Assembly (NCBI GenBank): GCA_004297725.1
Contig: SCUS01000166.1
Coordinates: 62,001 to 126,000 of the forward strand
Origin: Myxococcaceae bacterium
Lineage (GTDB): Bacteria; Myxococcota_A; Polyangia; Polyangiales; Ga0077539
Length of the DNA: 64,000 nucleotides
Reading direction: 5' to 3'
The position numbers and the translations under genes were made by a program. Shown piece by piece: positions 16,689 to 25,613 of this stretch. Below the pieces are notes generated by a model. That model was not told where the DNA came from. It made no database searches and saw only the letters and a program-made list of their open reading frames with translations. Position 1 is the first letter of the stretch. Each line of letters starts with the position of its first letter.

Positions 16689-17585
16689 TCAGACCACGGC
16701 GGCCAGGGCGTCGTCGATGCGGGAGTACTTGAATGAGTACCCGTCGGCGATGAGCGCGGCGGGCACCGCGCGCTGGCCGGTGACGACGACCTCGGCCATC
16801 TGTCCCATGGCGAGGCGCAGCGCGAAGGCCGGCACCGGCAGCCACGAGGGCCGTCGGAGGCGGCGCCCGAGGGCCTCGGCGAAGTCGCGGAAGCGCACCG
16901 GCTCCGGGGCGGTCACGTTGACCGGGCCATGGAGGGTGGGGTGGTCGAGGGCCCAGACGATCGCGCCCACGACGTCGGCGAGGTGGACCCACGAGAACCA
17001 CTGCCGCCCGTCGCCCACCGGCCCCCCGACGAACATCTTGAAGGGGAGCAGCATCTTCTCGAGCGACCCGCCTCCGTCGCCGAGCACCACGCCCAGGCGC
17101 AGCCGCACCTCTCTCGCGCCGAAGCCCGAGACCCGCTCGGCCTCGCGCTCCCACTCCCGGCAGACGCCCGAGAGGAAGTCGTCCCCCGAGGGGGTCGCCT
17201 CGGTCACCTCCTCGTCGCCGCGCGGTCCGTAGAAGCCCACCGCCGAGGCGTTGACCAGCACCTCCGGTCGACGCCCGGCCGCGCCGATCGCGTCGACCAC
17301 CCGTCGGGTGGTGCGCACCCGGCTCTCGAGGATCGCGGCCTTGTACTCCGCGTCCCAGCGCTTCGCCCCGATGGACTCTCCGGCGAGGTTGACCACCGCG
17401 TCGAGGTCCGCGACCCCTTCGGCGGTGATGGCCTCGAGCGACCTTGCGTCGGCCACCCCAGGCAGGGCCCTGCGCGCCTTCGCCGGGTCGCGGGAGAACG
17501 CCACGACGGCGTCGCCTCGCTCCGTGAGCGCGGCGACCAGCGCCTTGCCGACGAAGCCCGTGGCTCCGACTACTCCGACTCTCAT
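16689..17585 (-). CDS. TIGR01777-family NAD(P)-dependent epimerase (YfcH-like)
   Basis: A 298-residue extended short-chain dehydrogenase. The nucleotide-binding motif is GVVGATGFVGKALVAAL, followed by VVNLAGESIG, the active-site-like segment VNASAVGFYGPRGDEE, and FSWVHLADVVGAI typical of TIGR01777. Length matches the family (about 300). The substrate of these enzymes is not established; in proteobacteria they are named as nucleoside-diphosphate-sugar epimerase-like. It is transcribed away from the outer-membrane gene and lies 44 bp downstream of the 619-aa lipoprotein gene in the same direction, so the two might share a transcript. Confidence 0.9.
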   Translation of the reverse strand: MRVGVVGATGFVGKALVAALTERGDAVVAFSRDPAKARRALPGVADARSLEAITAEGVADLDAVVNLAGESIGAKRWDAEYKAAILESRVRTTRRVVDAIGAAGRRPEVLVNASAVGFYGPRGDEEVTEATPSGDDFLSGVCREWEREAERVSGFGAREVRLRLGVVLGDGGGSLEKMLLPFKMFVGGPVGDGRQWFSWVHLADVVGAIVWALDHPTLHGPVNVTAPEPVRFRDFAEALGRRLRRPSWLPVPAFALRLAMGQMAEVVVTGQRAVPAALIADGYSFKYSRIDDALAAVV

Positions 17586-17629
17586 GATGGACTCCTACGG
17601 CTCGGGGATGACCCGTAGGATGCTCCCCC

Positions 17630-19489
17630 CTACCGGGGCGGCTGCAACTGGAAGTCCGGCTCCGGGAGCTGCGCGGCCGCGGGCAGGCGCCCACCGGGCT
17701 GCGCGGCCCTGCGCTGGGCCGCGGCGGCCTGCTGCTGGGCCTGCTGCATCTGCCGCATCATCTGGGCCTGCTGGGCCTGGAGGGCGGCGATCTGGTCGCG
17801 CACGTTGTTGACCGCGACGACCGGGGCGTCGAGGGAGACCTCGAAGCGGGCGCCGGTGTCGCCGACGCGGGTCGCGTGGAGGGTGCCGTGCACGGCGTCG
17901 GTGGCGTTGGCCTCGGGGGAGGGCGGAGCGCCGAGCAGCGAGAGGATCGCCGCCGGGGTGAGGTGCACCACCGCCGCGCGGTCGTCGGGGACGGCCGGGG
18001 CCAGCCGGTCGCCGGTGAGCATGGCGCGGTAGCGGGCGACCGGGTCGAGCGCGTCGACGAGCACGAGGGTGTCGCCCTCGGGGACGAGGAGCACCGAGCG
18101 GCGGTACTGGTCGCGCACCTCCGCAGGGACCTGCGGCGGCAGGCGGGCCGGGTCGGGACCGAGGCGCAGCCGGAGCGATCCGGCGGGGAGCCCGGGGGTC
18201 GGGGGGAGGATGGCGAACTGGTCGGCCGGGTTCTGGCCGGACGGCCGGGGGGTGCGCGGGACGGCCGTGGCGGTGGCGCGGAGGGCGGCGATCTGCGCGG
18301 CGGCGCCGGGGAGGCGGACGATCTCGACGCGGGAGACGCCATCGCCCGGGATGAAGCCCATGGCCCGCTGCCCGTGGCGGCGGAACCCGGTCAGGTCGCG
18401 GAGGGCATCCTGGAAGCGCACCATCTCGGGCCCGAAGGCCGCGGCCATGCGGGGGTCGGTGGCGTCTTCGGAGAGCAGCGGGGAGAGGGCCGACACATCG
18501 AAGCCCGTGGCGAAGTAGGCGTTGGCGGCGGCCGGGAGGCGGCGCAGCAGGTCGAGCGCGGCGTGCTGGCCGACGGACGAGCCGACGAGGGCCCGGGTGC
18601 TCGCGCCGCCCGCGTGGGCGAACTCGATCTCCGAGCGGAGGTGGTAGCTGGTGTCGTCGAGCACGAGCGAGGCGTGGGCCTGGGAGAGGTCCTCGAAGAG
18701 CTGCTGGGTGTTCACGGCGCTGCGGTGCACCGCCTCGTACTGGGCGACGAGGCCGCGGTTGGTGCCCGCGTCGTTGCGCCGCGGGTCCTGCGCCTCGAGG
18801 GCCGCGAGCTGCAGCGCCAGGATGCGCCGGGCCGGGGCGGGGCGCACGACCGCGTCGAGCAGGGCGTTGTTGGGGGGAGCGCTCGCCGCGGCGCGCACCA
18901 GCCAGCGCGAGAGCGGGCGCACCTGATCCCTCGGTCCGCAGAGCATGGACCACTCGCGGGCCGATCGGCGCGCGATCCAGCAGGGGGGCGCCGCTACGCC
19001 GCCGTCGCCCCGCAGCACGTCCTGCGCGGTGCCCGTGGGCTCGAAGAGCCCGTCGCCCGCGTCACGAAAGCCCCGCCCCGCCTGGGCGTTCTGCACGACC
19101 TCCATGCCCGGGCGCAGCGGCCAGGCGACGGTGATGTTGATCTGCCCGCTGGGGGTGTCGCCGCTGCTCGGCGCCAGGATGGCGGAGAAGGGCGCGTCGG
19201 GGTCGATGTCGACGCCGTGCTCACCGAGGCCCGGGGTGATGCCGGGGGCGGCCTGTCCGAGCGCGAGCCGGGTGGGCACGCCCGGGGCGATGAGGTTGAG
19301 CACCTTGCGCAGGTTGCTCCCTCGGAGCGCCAGCAGCGCCACGTTGGGCAGCTCGGGGATCGTCAGATCGGCGGCGGCGGCGCCCGCGTCGCTGGCGCGA
19401 GCGGCCGGGACGTCTGGCCTCGACGGGGTGGGGTTGTTCTTCTTGCAGCCGAGGAGAGCCAGGAGGACGAGCGCGTAGCGGGTCTTCAT
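17630..19489 (-). CDS. Large lipoprotein of unknown function, 619 aa
   Basis: Signal peptide with lipobox LLALLGC (Cys15) followed by a lysine/Asn-rich start and a linker. The body is a long domain without a recognised family, rich in Ala, Leu, Arg and Pro. It contains a lone Cys pair (PPCWIARR and MLCGPRDQ). The C-terminal 60 residues are Gln/Ala-rich (QAQQAQMMRQMQQAQQQAAA), likely helical, and then Pro-rich. The size and repeated alpha/beta segments recall DUF3352-like substrate-less secreted proteins of myxobacteria, but I cannot name it with confidence. ATG 19489 is the only good start. It probably sits at the outer or inner membrane facing the periplasm. Confidence 0.75.
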   Translation of the reverse strand: MKTRYALVLLALLGCKKNNPTPSRPDVPAARASDAGAAAADLTIPELPNVALLALRGSNLRKVLNLIAPGVPTRLALGQAAPGITPGLGEHGVDIDPDAPFSAILAPSSGDTPSGQINITVAWPLRPGMEVVQNAQAGRGFRDAGDGLFEPTGTAQDVLRGDGGVAAPPCWIARRSAREWSMLCGPRDQVRPLSRWLVRAAASAPPNNALLDAVVRPAPARRILALQLAALEAQDPRRNDAGTNRGLVAQYEAVHRSAVNTQQLFEDLSQAHASLVLDDTSYHLRSEIEFAHAGGASTRALVGSSVGQHAALDLLRRLPAAANAYFATGFDVSALSPLLSEDATDPRMAAAFGPEMVRFQDALRDLTGFRRHGQRAMGFIPGDGVSRVEIVRLPGAAAQIAALRATATAVPRTPRPSGQNPADQFAILPPTPGLPAGSLRLRLGPDPARLPPQVPAEVRDQYRRSVLLVPEGDTLVLVDALDPVARYRAMLTGDRLAPAVPDDRAAVVHLTPAAILSLLGAPPSPEANATDAVHGTLHATRVGDTGARFEVSLDAPVVAVNNVRDQIAALQAQQAQMMRQMQQAQQQAAAAQRRAAQPGGRLPAAAQLPEPDFQLQPPR

Positions 19490-19616
19490 CGCCGCGGCTG
19501 CCTAGCACCGGAACGCGGACATTGTCACGCGTCCAACGAGCCCGGAGAGCCCGCGCTGGGGATCGGAGGGGATGAGCGAGGAGAAGAGAGCGGGAGCCGG
19601 AGGGGAAGGGGAGGGG

Positions 19617-20978
19617 CTACCAGGCCGCGCGGACGCCGAGGAAGGCTTCCAGGCGGGTCCAGGCGATGGGCTGGCCGCGACCGCCGTCGGTCCCGGTGGT
19701 GTTGCCCAGGCGGACGTCGGAGATGTTGGAGATGCCGCGCACGGTGGCGTTGATGCCGAAGACCTCGTTGAAGCGGTACTCGCCGAAGGCGGTGGCATCG
19801 ACGCGCACCGCGGTGAAGCGGCCGTCCGAGCCGTATCCCACGCCCGGAACGGTCTGCGCGCCGTTGCGGTCGGCGATGTAGCCGTACTGGTACAGCCCGA
19901 CGCCGCCCTCGAGGGACAGCAGGAAGCGACCGTTGAAGGAGTGCGAGTAGCTCGCGTACCCGCGGTTGCGGACGAAGAAGTTGCTGAAGAAGCTGTTCTG
20001 CGAGTCGCGCAGGAAGCCCACCCGGAAGTTGGCCCGGGGGTTGATCAGCCAGCGGAGCTCGGCCTGGCCGATGACGGTGTCGATGTTGTCGCCTGCCTCG
20101 AAGAACGAGGCCTGATAGCCGACGAGGGCGAGCAACGAGATCTTCTCGGTGAGCAGGCCGTTGATGCCCACCCGGGTGCTGACCGGGAAGGAGGAGAACA
20201 GGCCGGTCGGGGAGCGCTCGGGATGGATGTAGTTGAGCGGGGTGACCGATCCCTCCCAGATGAGCGCGGTCTTCGGGAGGAAGCGCCAACGCAGCCGCGC
20301 GTACGCCGAGTGCGCGAAGTAGTCGTAGAAGCTGTAGTTGGTGCTGTCGAAGAGGTTGAAGATGAAGCTGTAGCCCAGGCGAAACTCCAGCGTGCCGCGC
20401 GGAGGCGCGTACGCGAGCTCGGCGGTGGCCGTGTTGAAGTTGCGGTTGAATGTCTGCGCAGGGGCCAGGTCACCATCGGATCCGGCGCTCGTCTGGGCGC
20501 CCGGCTGGATGGTGCGAAGAAACTCGTCGGCGATGACGAACTGCCAGGTGCGCCCCGGAAAGAACTCGAAGCGGAGGTTGCTGTCGACGCCGAGGTTGCG
20601 GAGGTTGCTCGTGGTGTCGGGCGACTGGAGGGCGATGAACTCGTGATAGACGAGCGCGACGCCGCCGCGGAAGTTCACCGTCGGGAGCGCGGTCGCCGGG
20701 GCGTCGGAGCTCGTGCGACGCTGCGGCCCGAGGGAGGACACATGGAGGCTGGGGGTCACCCGCAGGCGCAGCGCGCTCGCGGGGTCGTTGGCCCGGTAGA
20801 AGACGTTGGAGTCGTAGCCGACCTCGGCTCCGATGCCGGGGTGCAGCTCGAAGTTGCCGACCCGGATGCCGCGACCCTGAGTGAGCTGCCGGTCCTGGAG
20901 CCAGACCTGCGCCGAAGCGGGCGCTGCGAGACCAAACACCACGCCCGCCGAGAGCGCTGCCAGCGATCTTCGATTCAT
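19617..20978 (-). CDS. Outer-membrane beta-barrel protein, 453 aa
   Basis: Signal peptide (MNRRSLAALSAGVVFGLAAPASA) followed by QVWLQDRQLTQGRGIRVGNFELHPGI-type sequence. Many amphipathic strands then alternate with aromatic girdle residues (FRGGVALVYHEFIAL, YARLRWRFLPKTALIWEG, ASYSHSFNGRFLLSLEGG), ending in LEAFLGVRAAW. This is the pattern of a roughly 16-strand BBP2-type barrel often found with polysaccharide or secretion loci in myxobacteria. ATG 20978 is preferred over an in-frame GTG at 20999 because it begins the signal peptide. It lies 58 bp downstream of the 194-aa periplasmic protein gene, so the two form a likely operon. Confidence 0.82.
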   Translation of the reverse strand: MNRRSLAALSAGVVFGLAAPASAQVWLQDRQLTQGRGIRVGNFELHPGIGAEVGYDSNVFYRANDPASALRLRVTPSLHVSSLGPQRRTSSDAPATALPTVNFRGGVALVYHEFIALQSPDTTSNLRNLGVDSNLRFEFFPGRTWQFVIADEFLRTIQPGAQTSAGSDGDLAPAQTFNRNFNTATAELAYAPPRGTLEFRLGYSFIFNLFDSTNYSFYDYFAHSAYARLRWRFLPKTALIWEGSVTPLNYIHPERSPTGLFSSFPVSTRVGINGLLTEKISLLALVGYQASFFEAGDNIDTVIGQAELRWLINPRANFRVGFLRDSQNSFFSNFFVRNRGYASYSHSFNGRFLLSLEGGVGLYQYGYIADRNGAQTVPGVGYGSDGRFTAVRVDATAFGEYRFNEVFGINATVRGISNISDVRLGNTTGTDGGRGQPIAWTRLEAFLGVRAAW

Positions 20979-21036
20979 CGTTCCCAACCCGTTTCCCACC
21001 GATACACCAGAGACCCGGCCACCACGCTCACGTGAC

Positions 21037-21621
21037 TCAGTTCACGGGGCTCGTGACGAGCGGCCGCTCTGGTGCAAGCGAATCTACCGTCAGTTGCGTG
21101 GGATCTTCTTCAGGAATGCTCGGGTCTACCCGTACCGTGATCACCGTGCGGGTCGGATCGAAGGTGCCCGTCTCCTCGCCGATACACTGCTGAGCCTCGA
21201 CCCTGAGGTTCTCCGAGCGCTGGCGGAAGATGACCATGAGCTGAAACTCGTGGTTGCGCTGCCCGTCGTTGTTCAGGCTCACCGAGTTCTGGAGCAGCTC
21301 GTGGTGCTCCCGGGCGGAGCGGAGCGTGACGTCGATCTGGGTCAGCTTGTCGTTGATGCAGTTGACCTTGATGAGGTCTCGATCGGTGCGCGCCCGATCG
21401 AGAAGGTCGCTCACGCGGCGACGCGTGGACGTGATCGAATCCAGGGTCGAGCTCGCTTCGCGAAGCTGGTCGGCCCCCGAGAGGTTAGCCGTCCGCTGGC
21501 TGCCGACCTCGGCATCAGGTCGCGCCGTCGGCGTCACCGTCTGCGCGTCGGCGCCTCCCACGGAAAGTCCAAGTGCGACCAGCGCACCGAACCCAACCCG
21601 CCGTACCGCCAGAATCATCAC
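21037..21621 (-). CDS. Periplasmic coiled-coil protein, 194 aa
   Basis: N-terminal signal peptide (AVRRVGFGALVALGLSVGGADA) followed by a charged alpha-helical region (about 50-135, including TLDSITSTRRRVSDLLDRARTD) predicted to form a coiled coil. Two cysteines (VNCINDK and QQCIGEE) could make a disulphide across the helical hairpin. The C-terminus is extended and Pro/Thr-rich. The family is not recognised. The barrel gene follows it by 58 bp, so it may be a periplasmic partner of that barrel. The 183-bp region upstream (21622-21804) holds no ORF and probably its promoter. Confidence 0.75.
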   Translation of the reverse strand: MMILAVRRVGFGALVALGLSVGGADAQTVTPTARPDAEVGSQRTANLSGADQLREASSTLDSITSTRRRVSDLLDRARTDRDLIKVNCINDKLTQIDVTLRSAREHHELLQNSVSLNNDGQRNHEFQLMVIFRQRSENLRVEAQQCIGEETGTFDPTRTVITVRVDPSIPEEDPTQLTVDSLAPERPLVTSPVN

Positions 21622-21804
21622 GCGTCTTCCTTCCTACGGCCCTTGGAATCAGGGCCGACACTCTACCGACCATCCCCAGGATGTCAACGCTGCTGGCAGG
21701 GCGCTGCCAGAGCCGTTGGATCGCTGCGAAGCCAGGTATGGGTTTCCGTCTCCCCTCCCTGCATTCATCGTCGGCCCGAGCAACGTCATCATTGCACAGA
21801 TCGG

Positions 21805-22848
21805 TCACTGGCGTCCGAACATGAAGCCCGCAACCCCTCCGCCGATCATCCCCAGCTCGGTCACGGCCATGCGGGCGGCTGGCGGGGCGGAGGACTCGAA
21901 GAGGAGCATCCCGAGACCGAGGCCCAGCAGGCCGCCGCCCAGCGCGCCGAGGTCGAGCCAGCGGGTCTGCGCGGGCGTCGGGGCGACCGCGCCCGCGGTG
22001 ATCATCGCCGCGGTGGCGCCCAGCACCGTGCCCGACAGGGCAAAGATCCCGATGTGCCGATCGGACTGCGTGGCGATGCCCGTGACCAGGCCAAGGGTGG
22101 TGCCCCAGACCGACCCGGAGACCACGAAGGCGCCGGCTCCGGGCTCCGGGTGAAGCGAGAGACCCAGCGCCACCCCGAGGCCGAGGCCCAGCGTGGCGCC
22201 CCCCAGCATCACCGAGGAGGCCATCGGAACCTCGCGCCACGGTCGACCCGAGGATAGCTCCGCTGCCAGGCCGACCCCGATGAGCGTGCCCGTCACCAGC
22301 CCGGCGTTCACCGTCGCTCCGAGGCCGGCGCGCACCGGGCGGCGGTCGATCGCCCACGCGGTCACGGCTCCCGCGGAGGCGCCCAGCGCGGGGAGCCACG
22401 GCGCCGTCAGCGGCCTGTCGAGGGAGGCGAGCGCGTCGATCCAGAGGCCCACCGCCGCGCCGTAGGCGATGGTGCTTCCATAGAGGGTCACGGCCTCGAA
22501 GCCGCTCCGGCGCTGGGGCAGCGACGGAGGGCGGAGCCTCGTCTCGGGCGCTCCGGCCTCGAGCGAGCGGGCCACCCGGAGCAGCACGGCCAGGGTCGAG
22601 TAGCCATCCGGGCTCTCGCCGCGCCGTCGGAGCTCTCCCTCCGCCAGGGCGCGGGCGCTGCTGGCCTGGGCCCTCCCGAGCAGCGCGGTCACCTGGTCGA
22701 GCAGGGCCCGCTCCCACGCCGCGTCTCCGGGGGGCGCCGGCAGCCCCTCGTCAGCCGACGTCCGGATCTGCGCCTGAGCCGGGTGCGCCTTCGTCGCGAG
22801 CGCCGCCGCGAGCACGGCTCCGACCGCGCGCCGTCCGACTGGCGACAT
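21805..22848 (-). CDS. Polytopic membrane protein with N-terminal signal and glycine-rich segments
   Basis: A 347-residue protein. The N-terminal signal (GRRAVGAVLAAALATKAHPAQA) leads to a helical periplasmic region of about 75 residues with ALLGRAQASSARALAEGELR. At least seven Gly/Ala-rich hydrophobic segments then run to the end (for example GTLIGVGLAAELSS, LGGGLLGLGLGMLLFE). The glycine-zipper look suggests tightly packed membrane helices. No family is recognised. ATG 22848 shares one base with the stop of the upstream gene (TGATG on the minus strand), indicating translational coupling with the 158-aa protein. Confidence 0.72.
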   Translation of the reverse strand: MSPVGRRAVGAVLAAALATKAHPAQAQIRTSADEGLPAPPGDAAWERALLDQVTALLGRAQASSARALAEGELRRRGESPDGYSTLAVLLRVARSLEAGAPETRLRPPSLPQRRSGFEAVTLYGSTIAYGAAVGLWIDALASLDRPLTAPWLPALGASAGAVTAWAIDRRPVRAGLGATVNAGLVTGTLIGVGLAAELSSGRPWREVPMASSVMLGGATLGLGLGVALGLSLHPEPGAGAFVVSGSVWGTTLGLVTGIATQSDRHIGIFALSGTVLGATAAMITAGAVAPTPAQTRWLDLGALGGGLLGLGLGMLLFESSAPPAARMAVTELGMIGGGVAGFMFGRQ

Positions 22849-23324
22849 CAGTGTTCGCGGAGTCTCAGCGCGGCGTCCCAGCGCATGGCCACCCGGGCGA
22901 CCGCGGCCTCGGACTCCTCGCCCAGCAGCTCGAGGGTCGTCTCCGCCCACCAGAGCGCGGTGCGATCGACCGCCACGGTGCGCCCGTCCGCCGAGGCCAC
23001 GTCTCGCGCCACGCGGGCCAGCGAGTCGACCGCGTGCACCAGGGCCACGAGCGCGGGCGAGGCGCTCGACGACTCGTCCCGCATCGAGCGGGCTCGGCCG
23101 TCGAGCTGATGGACCACCCCATCGAGCTCCTCGGTGCTCGCGGCCCCGTCGCTCCACCGGCAGAGCGCCTCGAGGGCCATCTCGGGGGTGTCGTCTTCGA
23201 GAAGCCGGGCGCCCTCCACCGCCTCGAGCGCGGCGCGCACGCCCTCGCATAGCGCCGACACCTCACGCCGTGCCTCCGCATCACGCAGGAGGCCCGAGCG
23301 GCTGCTCTCAAGGTTCTCGTTCAT
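22848..23324 (-). CDS. Hypothetical helical protein, 158 aa
   Basis: ATG 23324 has a good GGTGGAG site 5 bp upstream; longer in-frame extensions start in poor-quality sequence. The product is cytosolic, acidic and predicted almost entirely alpha-helical (EGVRAALEAVEGARLLEDDT, VHAVDSLARVARDVASADGR), with no cysteine-rich or catalytic motif. I do not recognise it. It overlaps the polytopic membrane protein gene by one base and is likely its expression partner. The 233-bp gap upstream (23325-23557) holds no ORF and no recognisable element beyond a possible promoter. Confidence 0.65.
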   Translation of the reverse strand: MNENLESSRSGLLRDAEARREVSALCEGVRAALEAVEGARLLEDDTPEMALEALCRWSDGAASTEELDGVVHQLDGRARSMRDESSSASPALVALVHAVDSLARVARDVASADGRTVAVDRTALWWAETTLELLGEESEAAVARVAMRWDAALRLREH

Positions 23325-23557
23325 GGATTCTCCACCGTCAGCGTGTGCGACCCCGCCGCGATTTCGCAAGAGACAACAATGCTCCGAACCAGCCAGCTCC
23401 ACGGGCCTCACGCGGTCACCATCCAGTCTTCGGGGCTCACGGTGAAAACTTCCATTCCATGGGGAGTACACCGATTGCGGCCCCGCGCGACCACCACCCA
23501 CGACGGACGTCATCCCTGATCGTTGCGCCGCCCGGAGAGGCCAGGGGCGAGGGCGGA

Positions 23558-24220
23558 TCAGCGGGTGCGCGAGGGGGTCGTGCCCGGGACGGTCACCACC
23601 GGGGCCACGACGGCCCACGGCTCGGCGAGCCAGACCCAGCGGCCACCGGCGAACGCGATGGGCTCGAAGACCACCGACTCACCCGCGGCGCCGCGCACCT
23701 CGGCCCGGTAGAACCTCACGGTCGGGCGGAGCGACGCGCGCACCGACGCGATGCGAGGGTCGAAGCCGTGGGCCGCGCCGTCGGCGAGCTCTTCGCCGGT
23801 CGCGCTGAGCACCGTCACCGTGGCGCCGGGGCCCAGCGCCCGGAGGCGGCCGAGCTTCTCCGCGAGGCGCGCCCGCGAGGGAGGGACCACCGCCGAGTGG
23901 AGCTGCCGGTGGCCCTCGAAGGTGAAGGCCAGGGCGAAGCGGTCGTCGTCGAGGCGGAGCTGCTCCTCCAGCCGGTCGACCTGCGCCTGGTCATTCGCGG
24001 CGGCGGCGCGGGCCAGCTCGGTGAACATCTGCTGCAGGCCCGCGGCGGTGTCGGGGTAGGGCGAGACCGTCCGCAGCGTGCGAACGACCGCCGGGGTCGG
24101 GGCCGGGGCCGAGGGGGCGACGGCGTGCGCGGTCGGGGGGGCCGCAGGGCGCGCGCGGTCGCGGGAGCAGGCCAGTGCCGAGAGCGCTACCAGGGCGAGG
24201 AAGACAGGTCGTTGCTTCAC
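23558..24220 (-). CDS. Small lipoprotein with coiled-coil and beta-rich domain, 220 aa
   Basis: Lipobox LSALAC gives a lipidated Cys18, followed by an Ala/Pro-rich linker (about 20-50). Next is a helical segment (TAAGLQQMFTELARAAAAND) and a C-terminal beta-rich domain ending in GGRWVWLAEPWAVVAPVVTV. No enzyme motif is seen. The protein probably sits in the periplasm. It is divergent from the M18 aminopeptidase, separated by 98 bp. Its family is not recognised, and the ordering helix-then-beta is the only structural statement I can support. Confidence 0.72.
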   Translation of the reverse strand: MKQRPVFLALVALSALACSRDRARPAAPPTAHAVAPSAPAPTPAVVRTLRTVSPYPDTAAGLQQMFTELARAAAANDQAQVDRLEEQLRLDDDRFALAFTFEGHRQLHSAVVPPSRARLAEKLGRLRALGPGATVTVLSATGEELADGAAHGFDPRIASVRASLRPTVRFYRAEVRGAAGESVVFEPIAFAGGRWVWLAEPWAVVAPVVTVPGTTPSRTR

Positions 24221-24318
24221 GGGCCGCGCACAGTACGGGCACTCCCGCGGCGACGCAAAGCCCGCGTTGCGGCCCCGACGTTGACAAGTCCGGTCGGGCT
24301 TTGGTTTGTGCTGCCTCC

Positions 24319-25590
24319 ATGCACGCCGCCCGTGACCTCTGCGCCTTCGTCGACGCCTCGCCGTCGCCCTGGCACGCCGCCTTCACCCTCGCCGATCGCC
24401 TCGTCGCCAAGGGCTTTCGACGCCTGGAGCTCGACGCGCCGTCGTGGGACCTCTCGCCAGGCAACTGGTACGTCCACCGAAACGGCACCGTCATCGCGTG
24501 GCGCCTCCGCGACGGCGCGCTGCGCCGCTTCGCCGTCGTCGGGGCGCACACCGACTCGCCCAACCTCCGGCTCAAGCCGCGCGCGGCGTACACCAGCGAG
24601 GGCTGCCTCCAGCTCGGCGTCGAGGTCTACGGCGGGGCCCTGTGGAACTCCTGGCTCGACCGCGACCTGGGCCTGGCCGGGGTCGTGTTTACCGAGGACG
24701 GTAAAGCCCACCCGCTGCGGGTGCACCGGCCCATCGCGAGGGTGTCGCAGCTCGCGATCCACCTCGACCGGTCGGTGAACACCGACGGGCTCAAGCTCAA
24801 CCCGCAGCTCCACCTCGCGCCCACCTGGGGCCTGGCCCGGCCCGGGGTCGACGCCGCCGAGGCGCTCTTCGCCCTGCTCGCCGACGCGGCCGGGGTCGAC
24901 CCCAAGGCCGTGCGCTCGCACGACGTCTCGCTCTACGACCTCACCCCCTCGACCCTCGGCGGCATGGACGAGTCGCTCGTCTTCGCCCCGAGGCTCGACA
25001 ACCTGGCCTGCTCGCACGCCGGCCTCGCCGCGATGGAGGCCGCGGAGGTGGGCCGAGACGACACCTGCGCCGTGCTCGCCTGCTTCGACCACGAGGAGGT
25101 CGGCTCGTCGAGCCTCGACGGCGCCGACGGGACGCTCCTCTCGGTGGTGCTCGAGCGCATCGCCGCGGAGCGGGGGCTCACCCGCAGCGCCTGGCACGCC
25201 TCCGTCGCGTCGAGCCTGATGCTCTCCGCCGACATGGCCCACGCGGCGCACCCCAACTACGGCGACAAGCACGAGCCCCGGCACAAGCCCGTGCTCGGCG
25301 GCGGCCCGGTGCTCAAGACCAATTACAACCTCCGGTATGGCTCGAGCGCCAGCACCGCGGCCGCCCTCCGAGGCCTCGCCGCCAGCGTCGGGGTCACGCT
25401 CCAGGACTTCGTCACGCGCACCGACATCGGCTGCGGGTCGACCATCGGGCCCATCTGCGCCTCGCGCCTCGGCATGCCCGTGGTCGACCTCGGAAACCCG
25501 ATGCTCTCCATGCACTCGTCCCGGGAGTGCGCGGCGGCGGAGGATCATCCGCGTTTGATCGCGCTGTTGAATGCGCACCTGACGGTGTAG
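24319..25590 (+). CDS. apeB: M18 family aspartyl aminopeptidase (ApeB-type)
   Basis: 423-residue dinuclear zinc aminopeptidase that removes N-terminal acidic residues from peptides in the cytosol. Signature motifs are GAHTDSPNLRLKPR (metal ligands His and Asp), RLDNLACSHAGLAAME, CFDHEEVGSSSLDGADG and SADMAHAAHPNY, and the C-terminal PMLSMHSSRE with a conserved His. Length matches family members (about 420-430). ATG 24319 starts at MHAARDLCAFVDASPSPWHA, the usual N-terminus. A TTGACA box (24291-24296) lies 22 bp upstream, but its partnering -10 region is weak, so the promoter is only suggested. Confidence 0.95.
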   Translation: MHAARDLCAFVDASPSPWHAAFTLADRLVAKGFRRLELDAPSWDLSPGNWYVHRNGTVIAWRLRDGALRRFAVVGAHTDSPNLRLKPRAAYTSEGCLQLGVEVYGGALWNSWLDRDLGLAGVVFTEDGKAHPLRVHRPIARVSQLAIHLDRSVNTDGLKLNPQLHLAPTWGLARPGVDAAEALFALLADAAGVDPKAVRSHDVSLYDLTPSTLGGMDESLVFAPRLDNLACSHAGLAAMEAAEVGRDDTCAVLACFDHEEVGSSSLDGADGTLLSVVLERIAAERGLTRSAWHASVASSLMLSADMAHAAHPNYGDKHEPRHKPVLGGGPVLKTNYNLRYGSSASTAAALRGLAASVGVTLQDFVTRTDIGCGSTIGPICASRLGMPVVDLGNPMLSMHSSRECAAAEDHPRLIALLNAHLTV

Positions 25591-25613
25591 TGTCCGCGGA
25601 CAGTGGTGCCGGG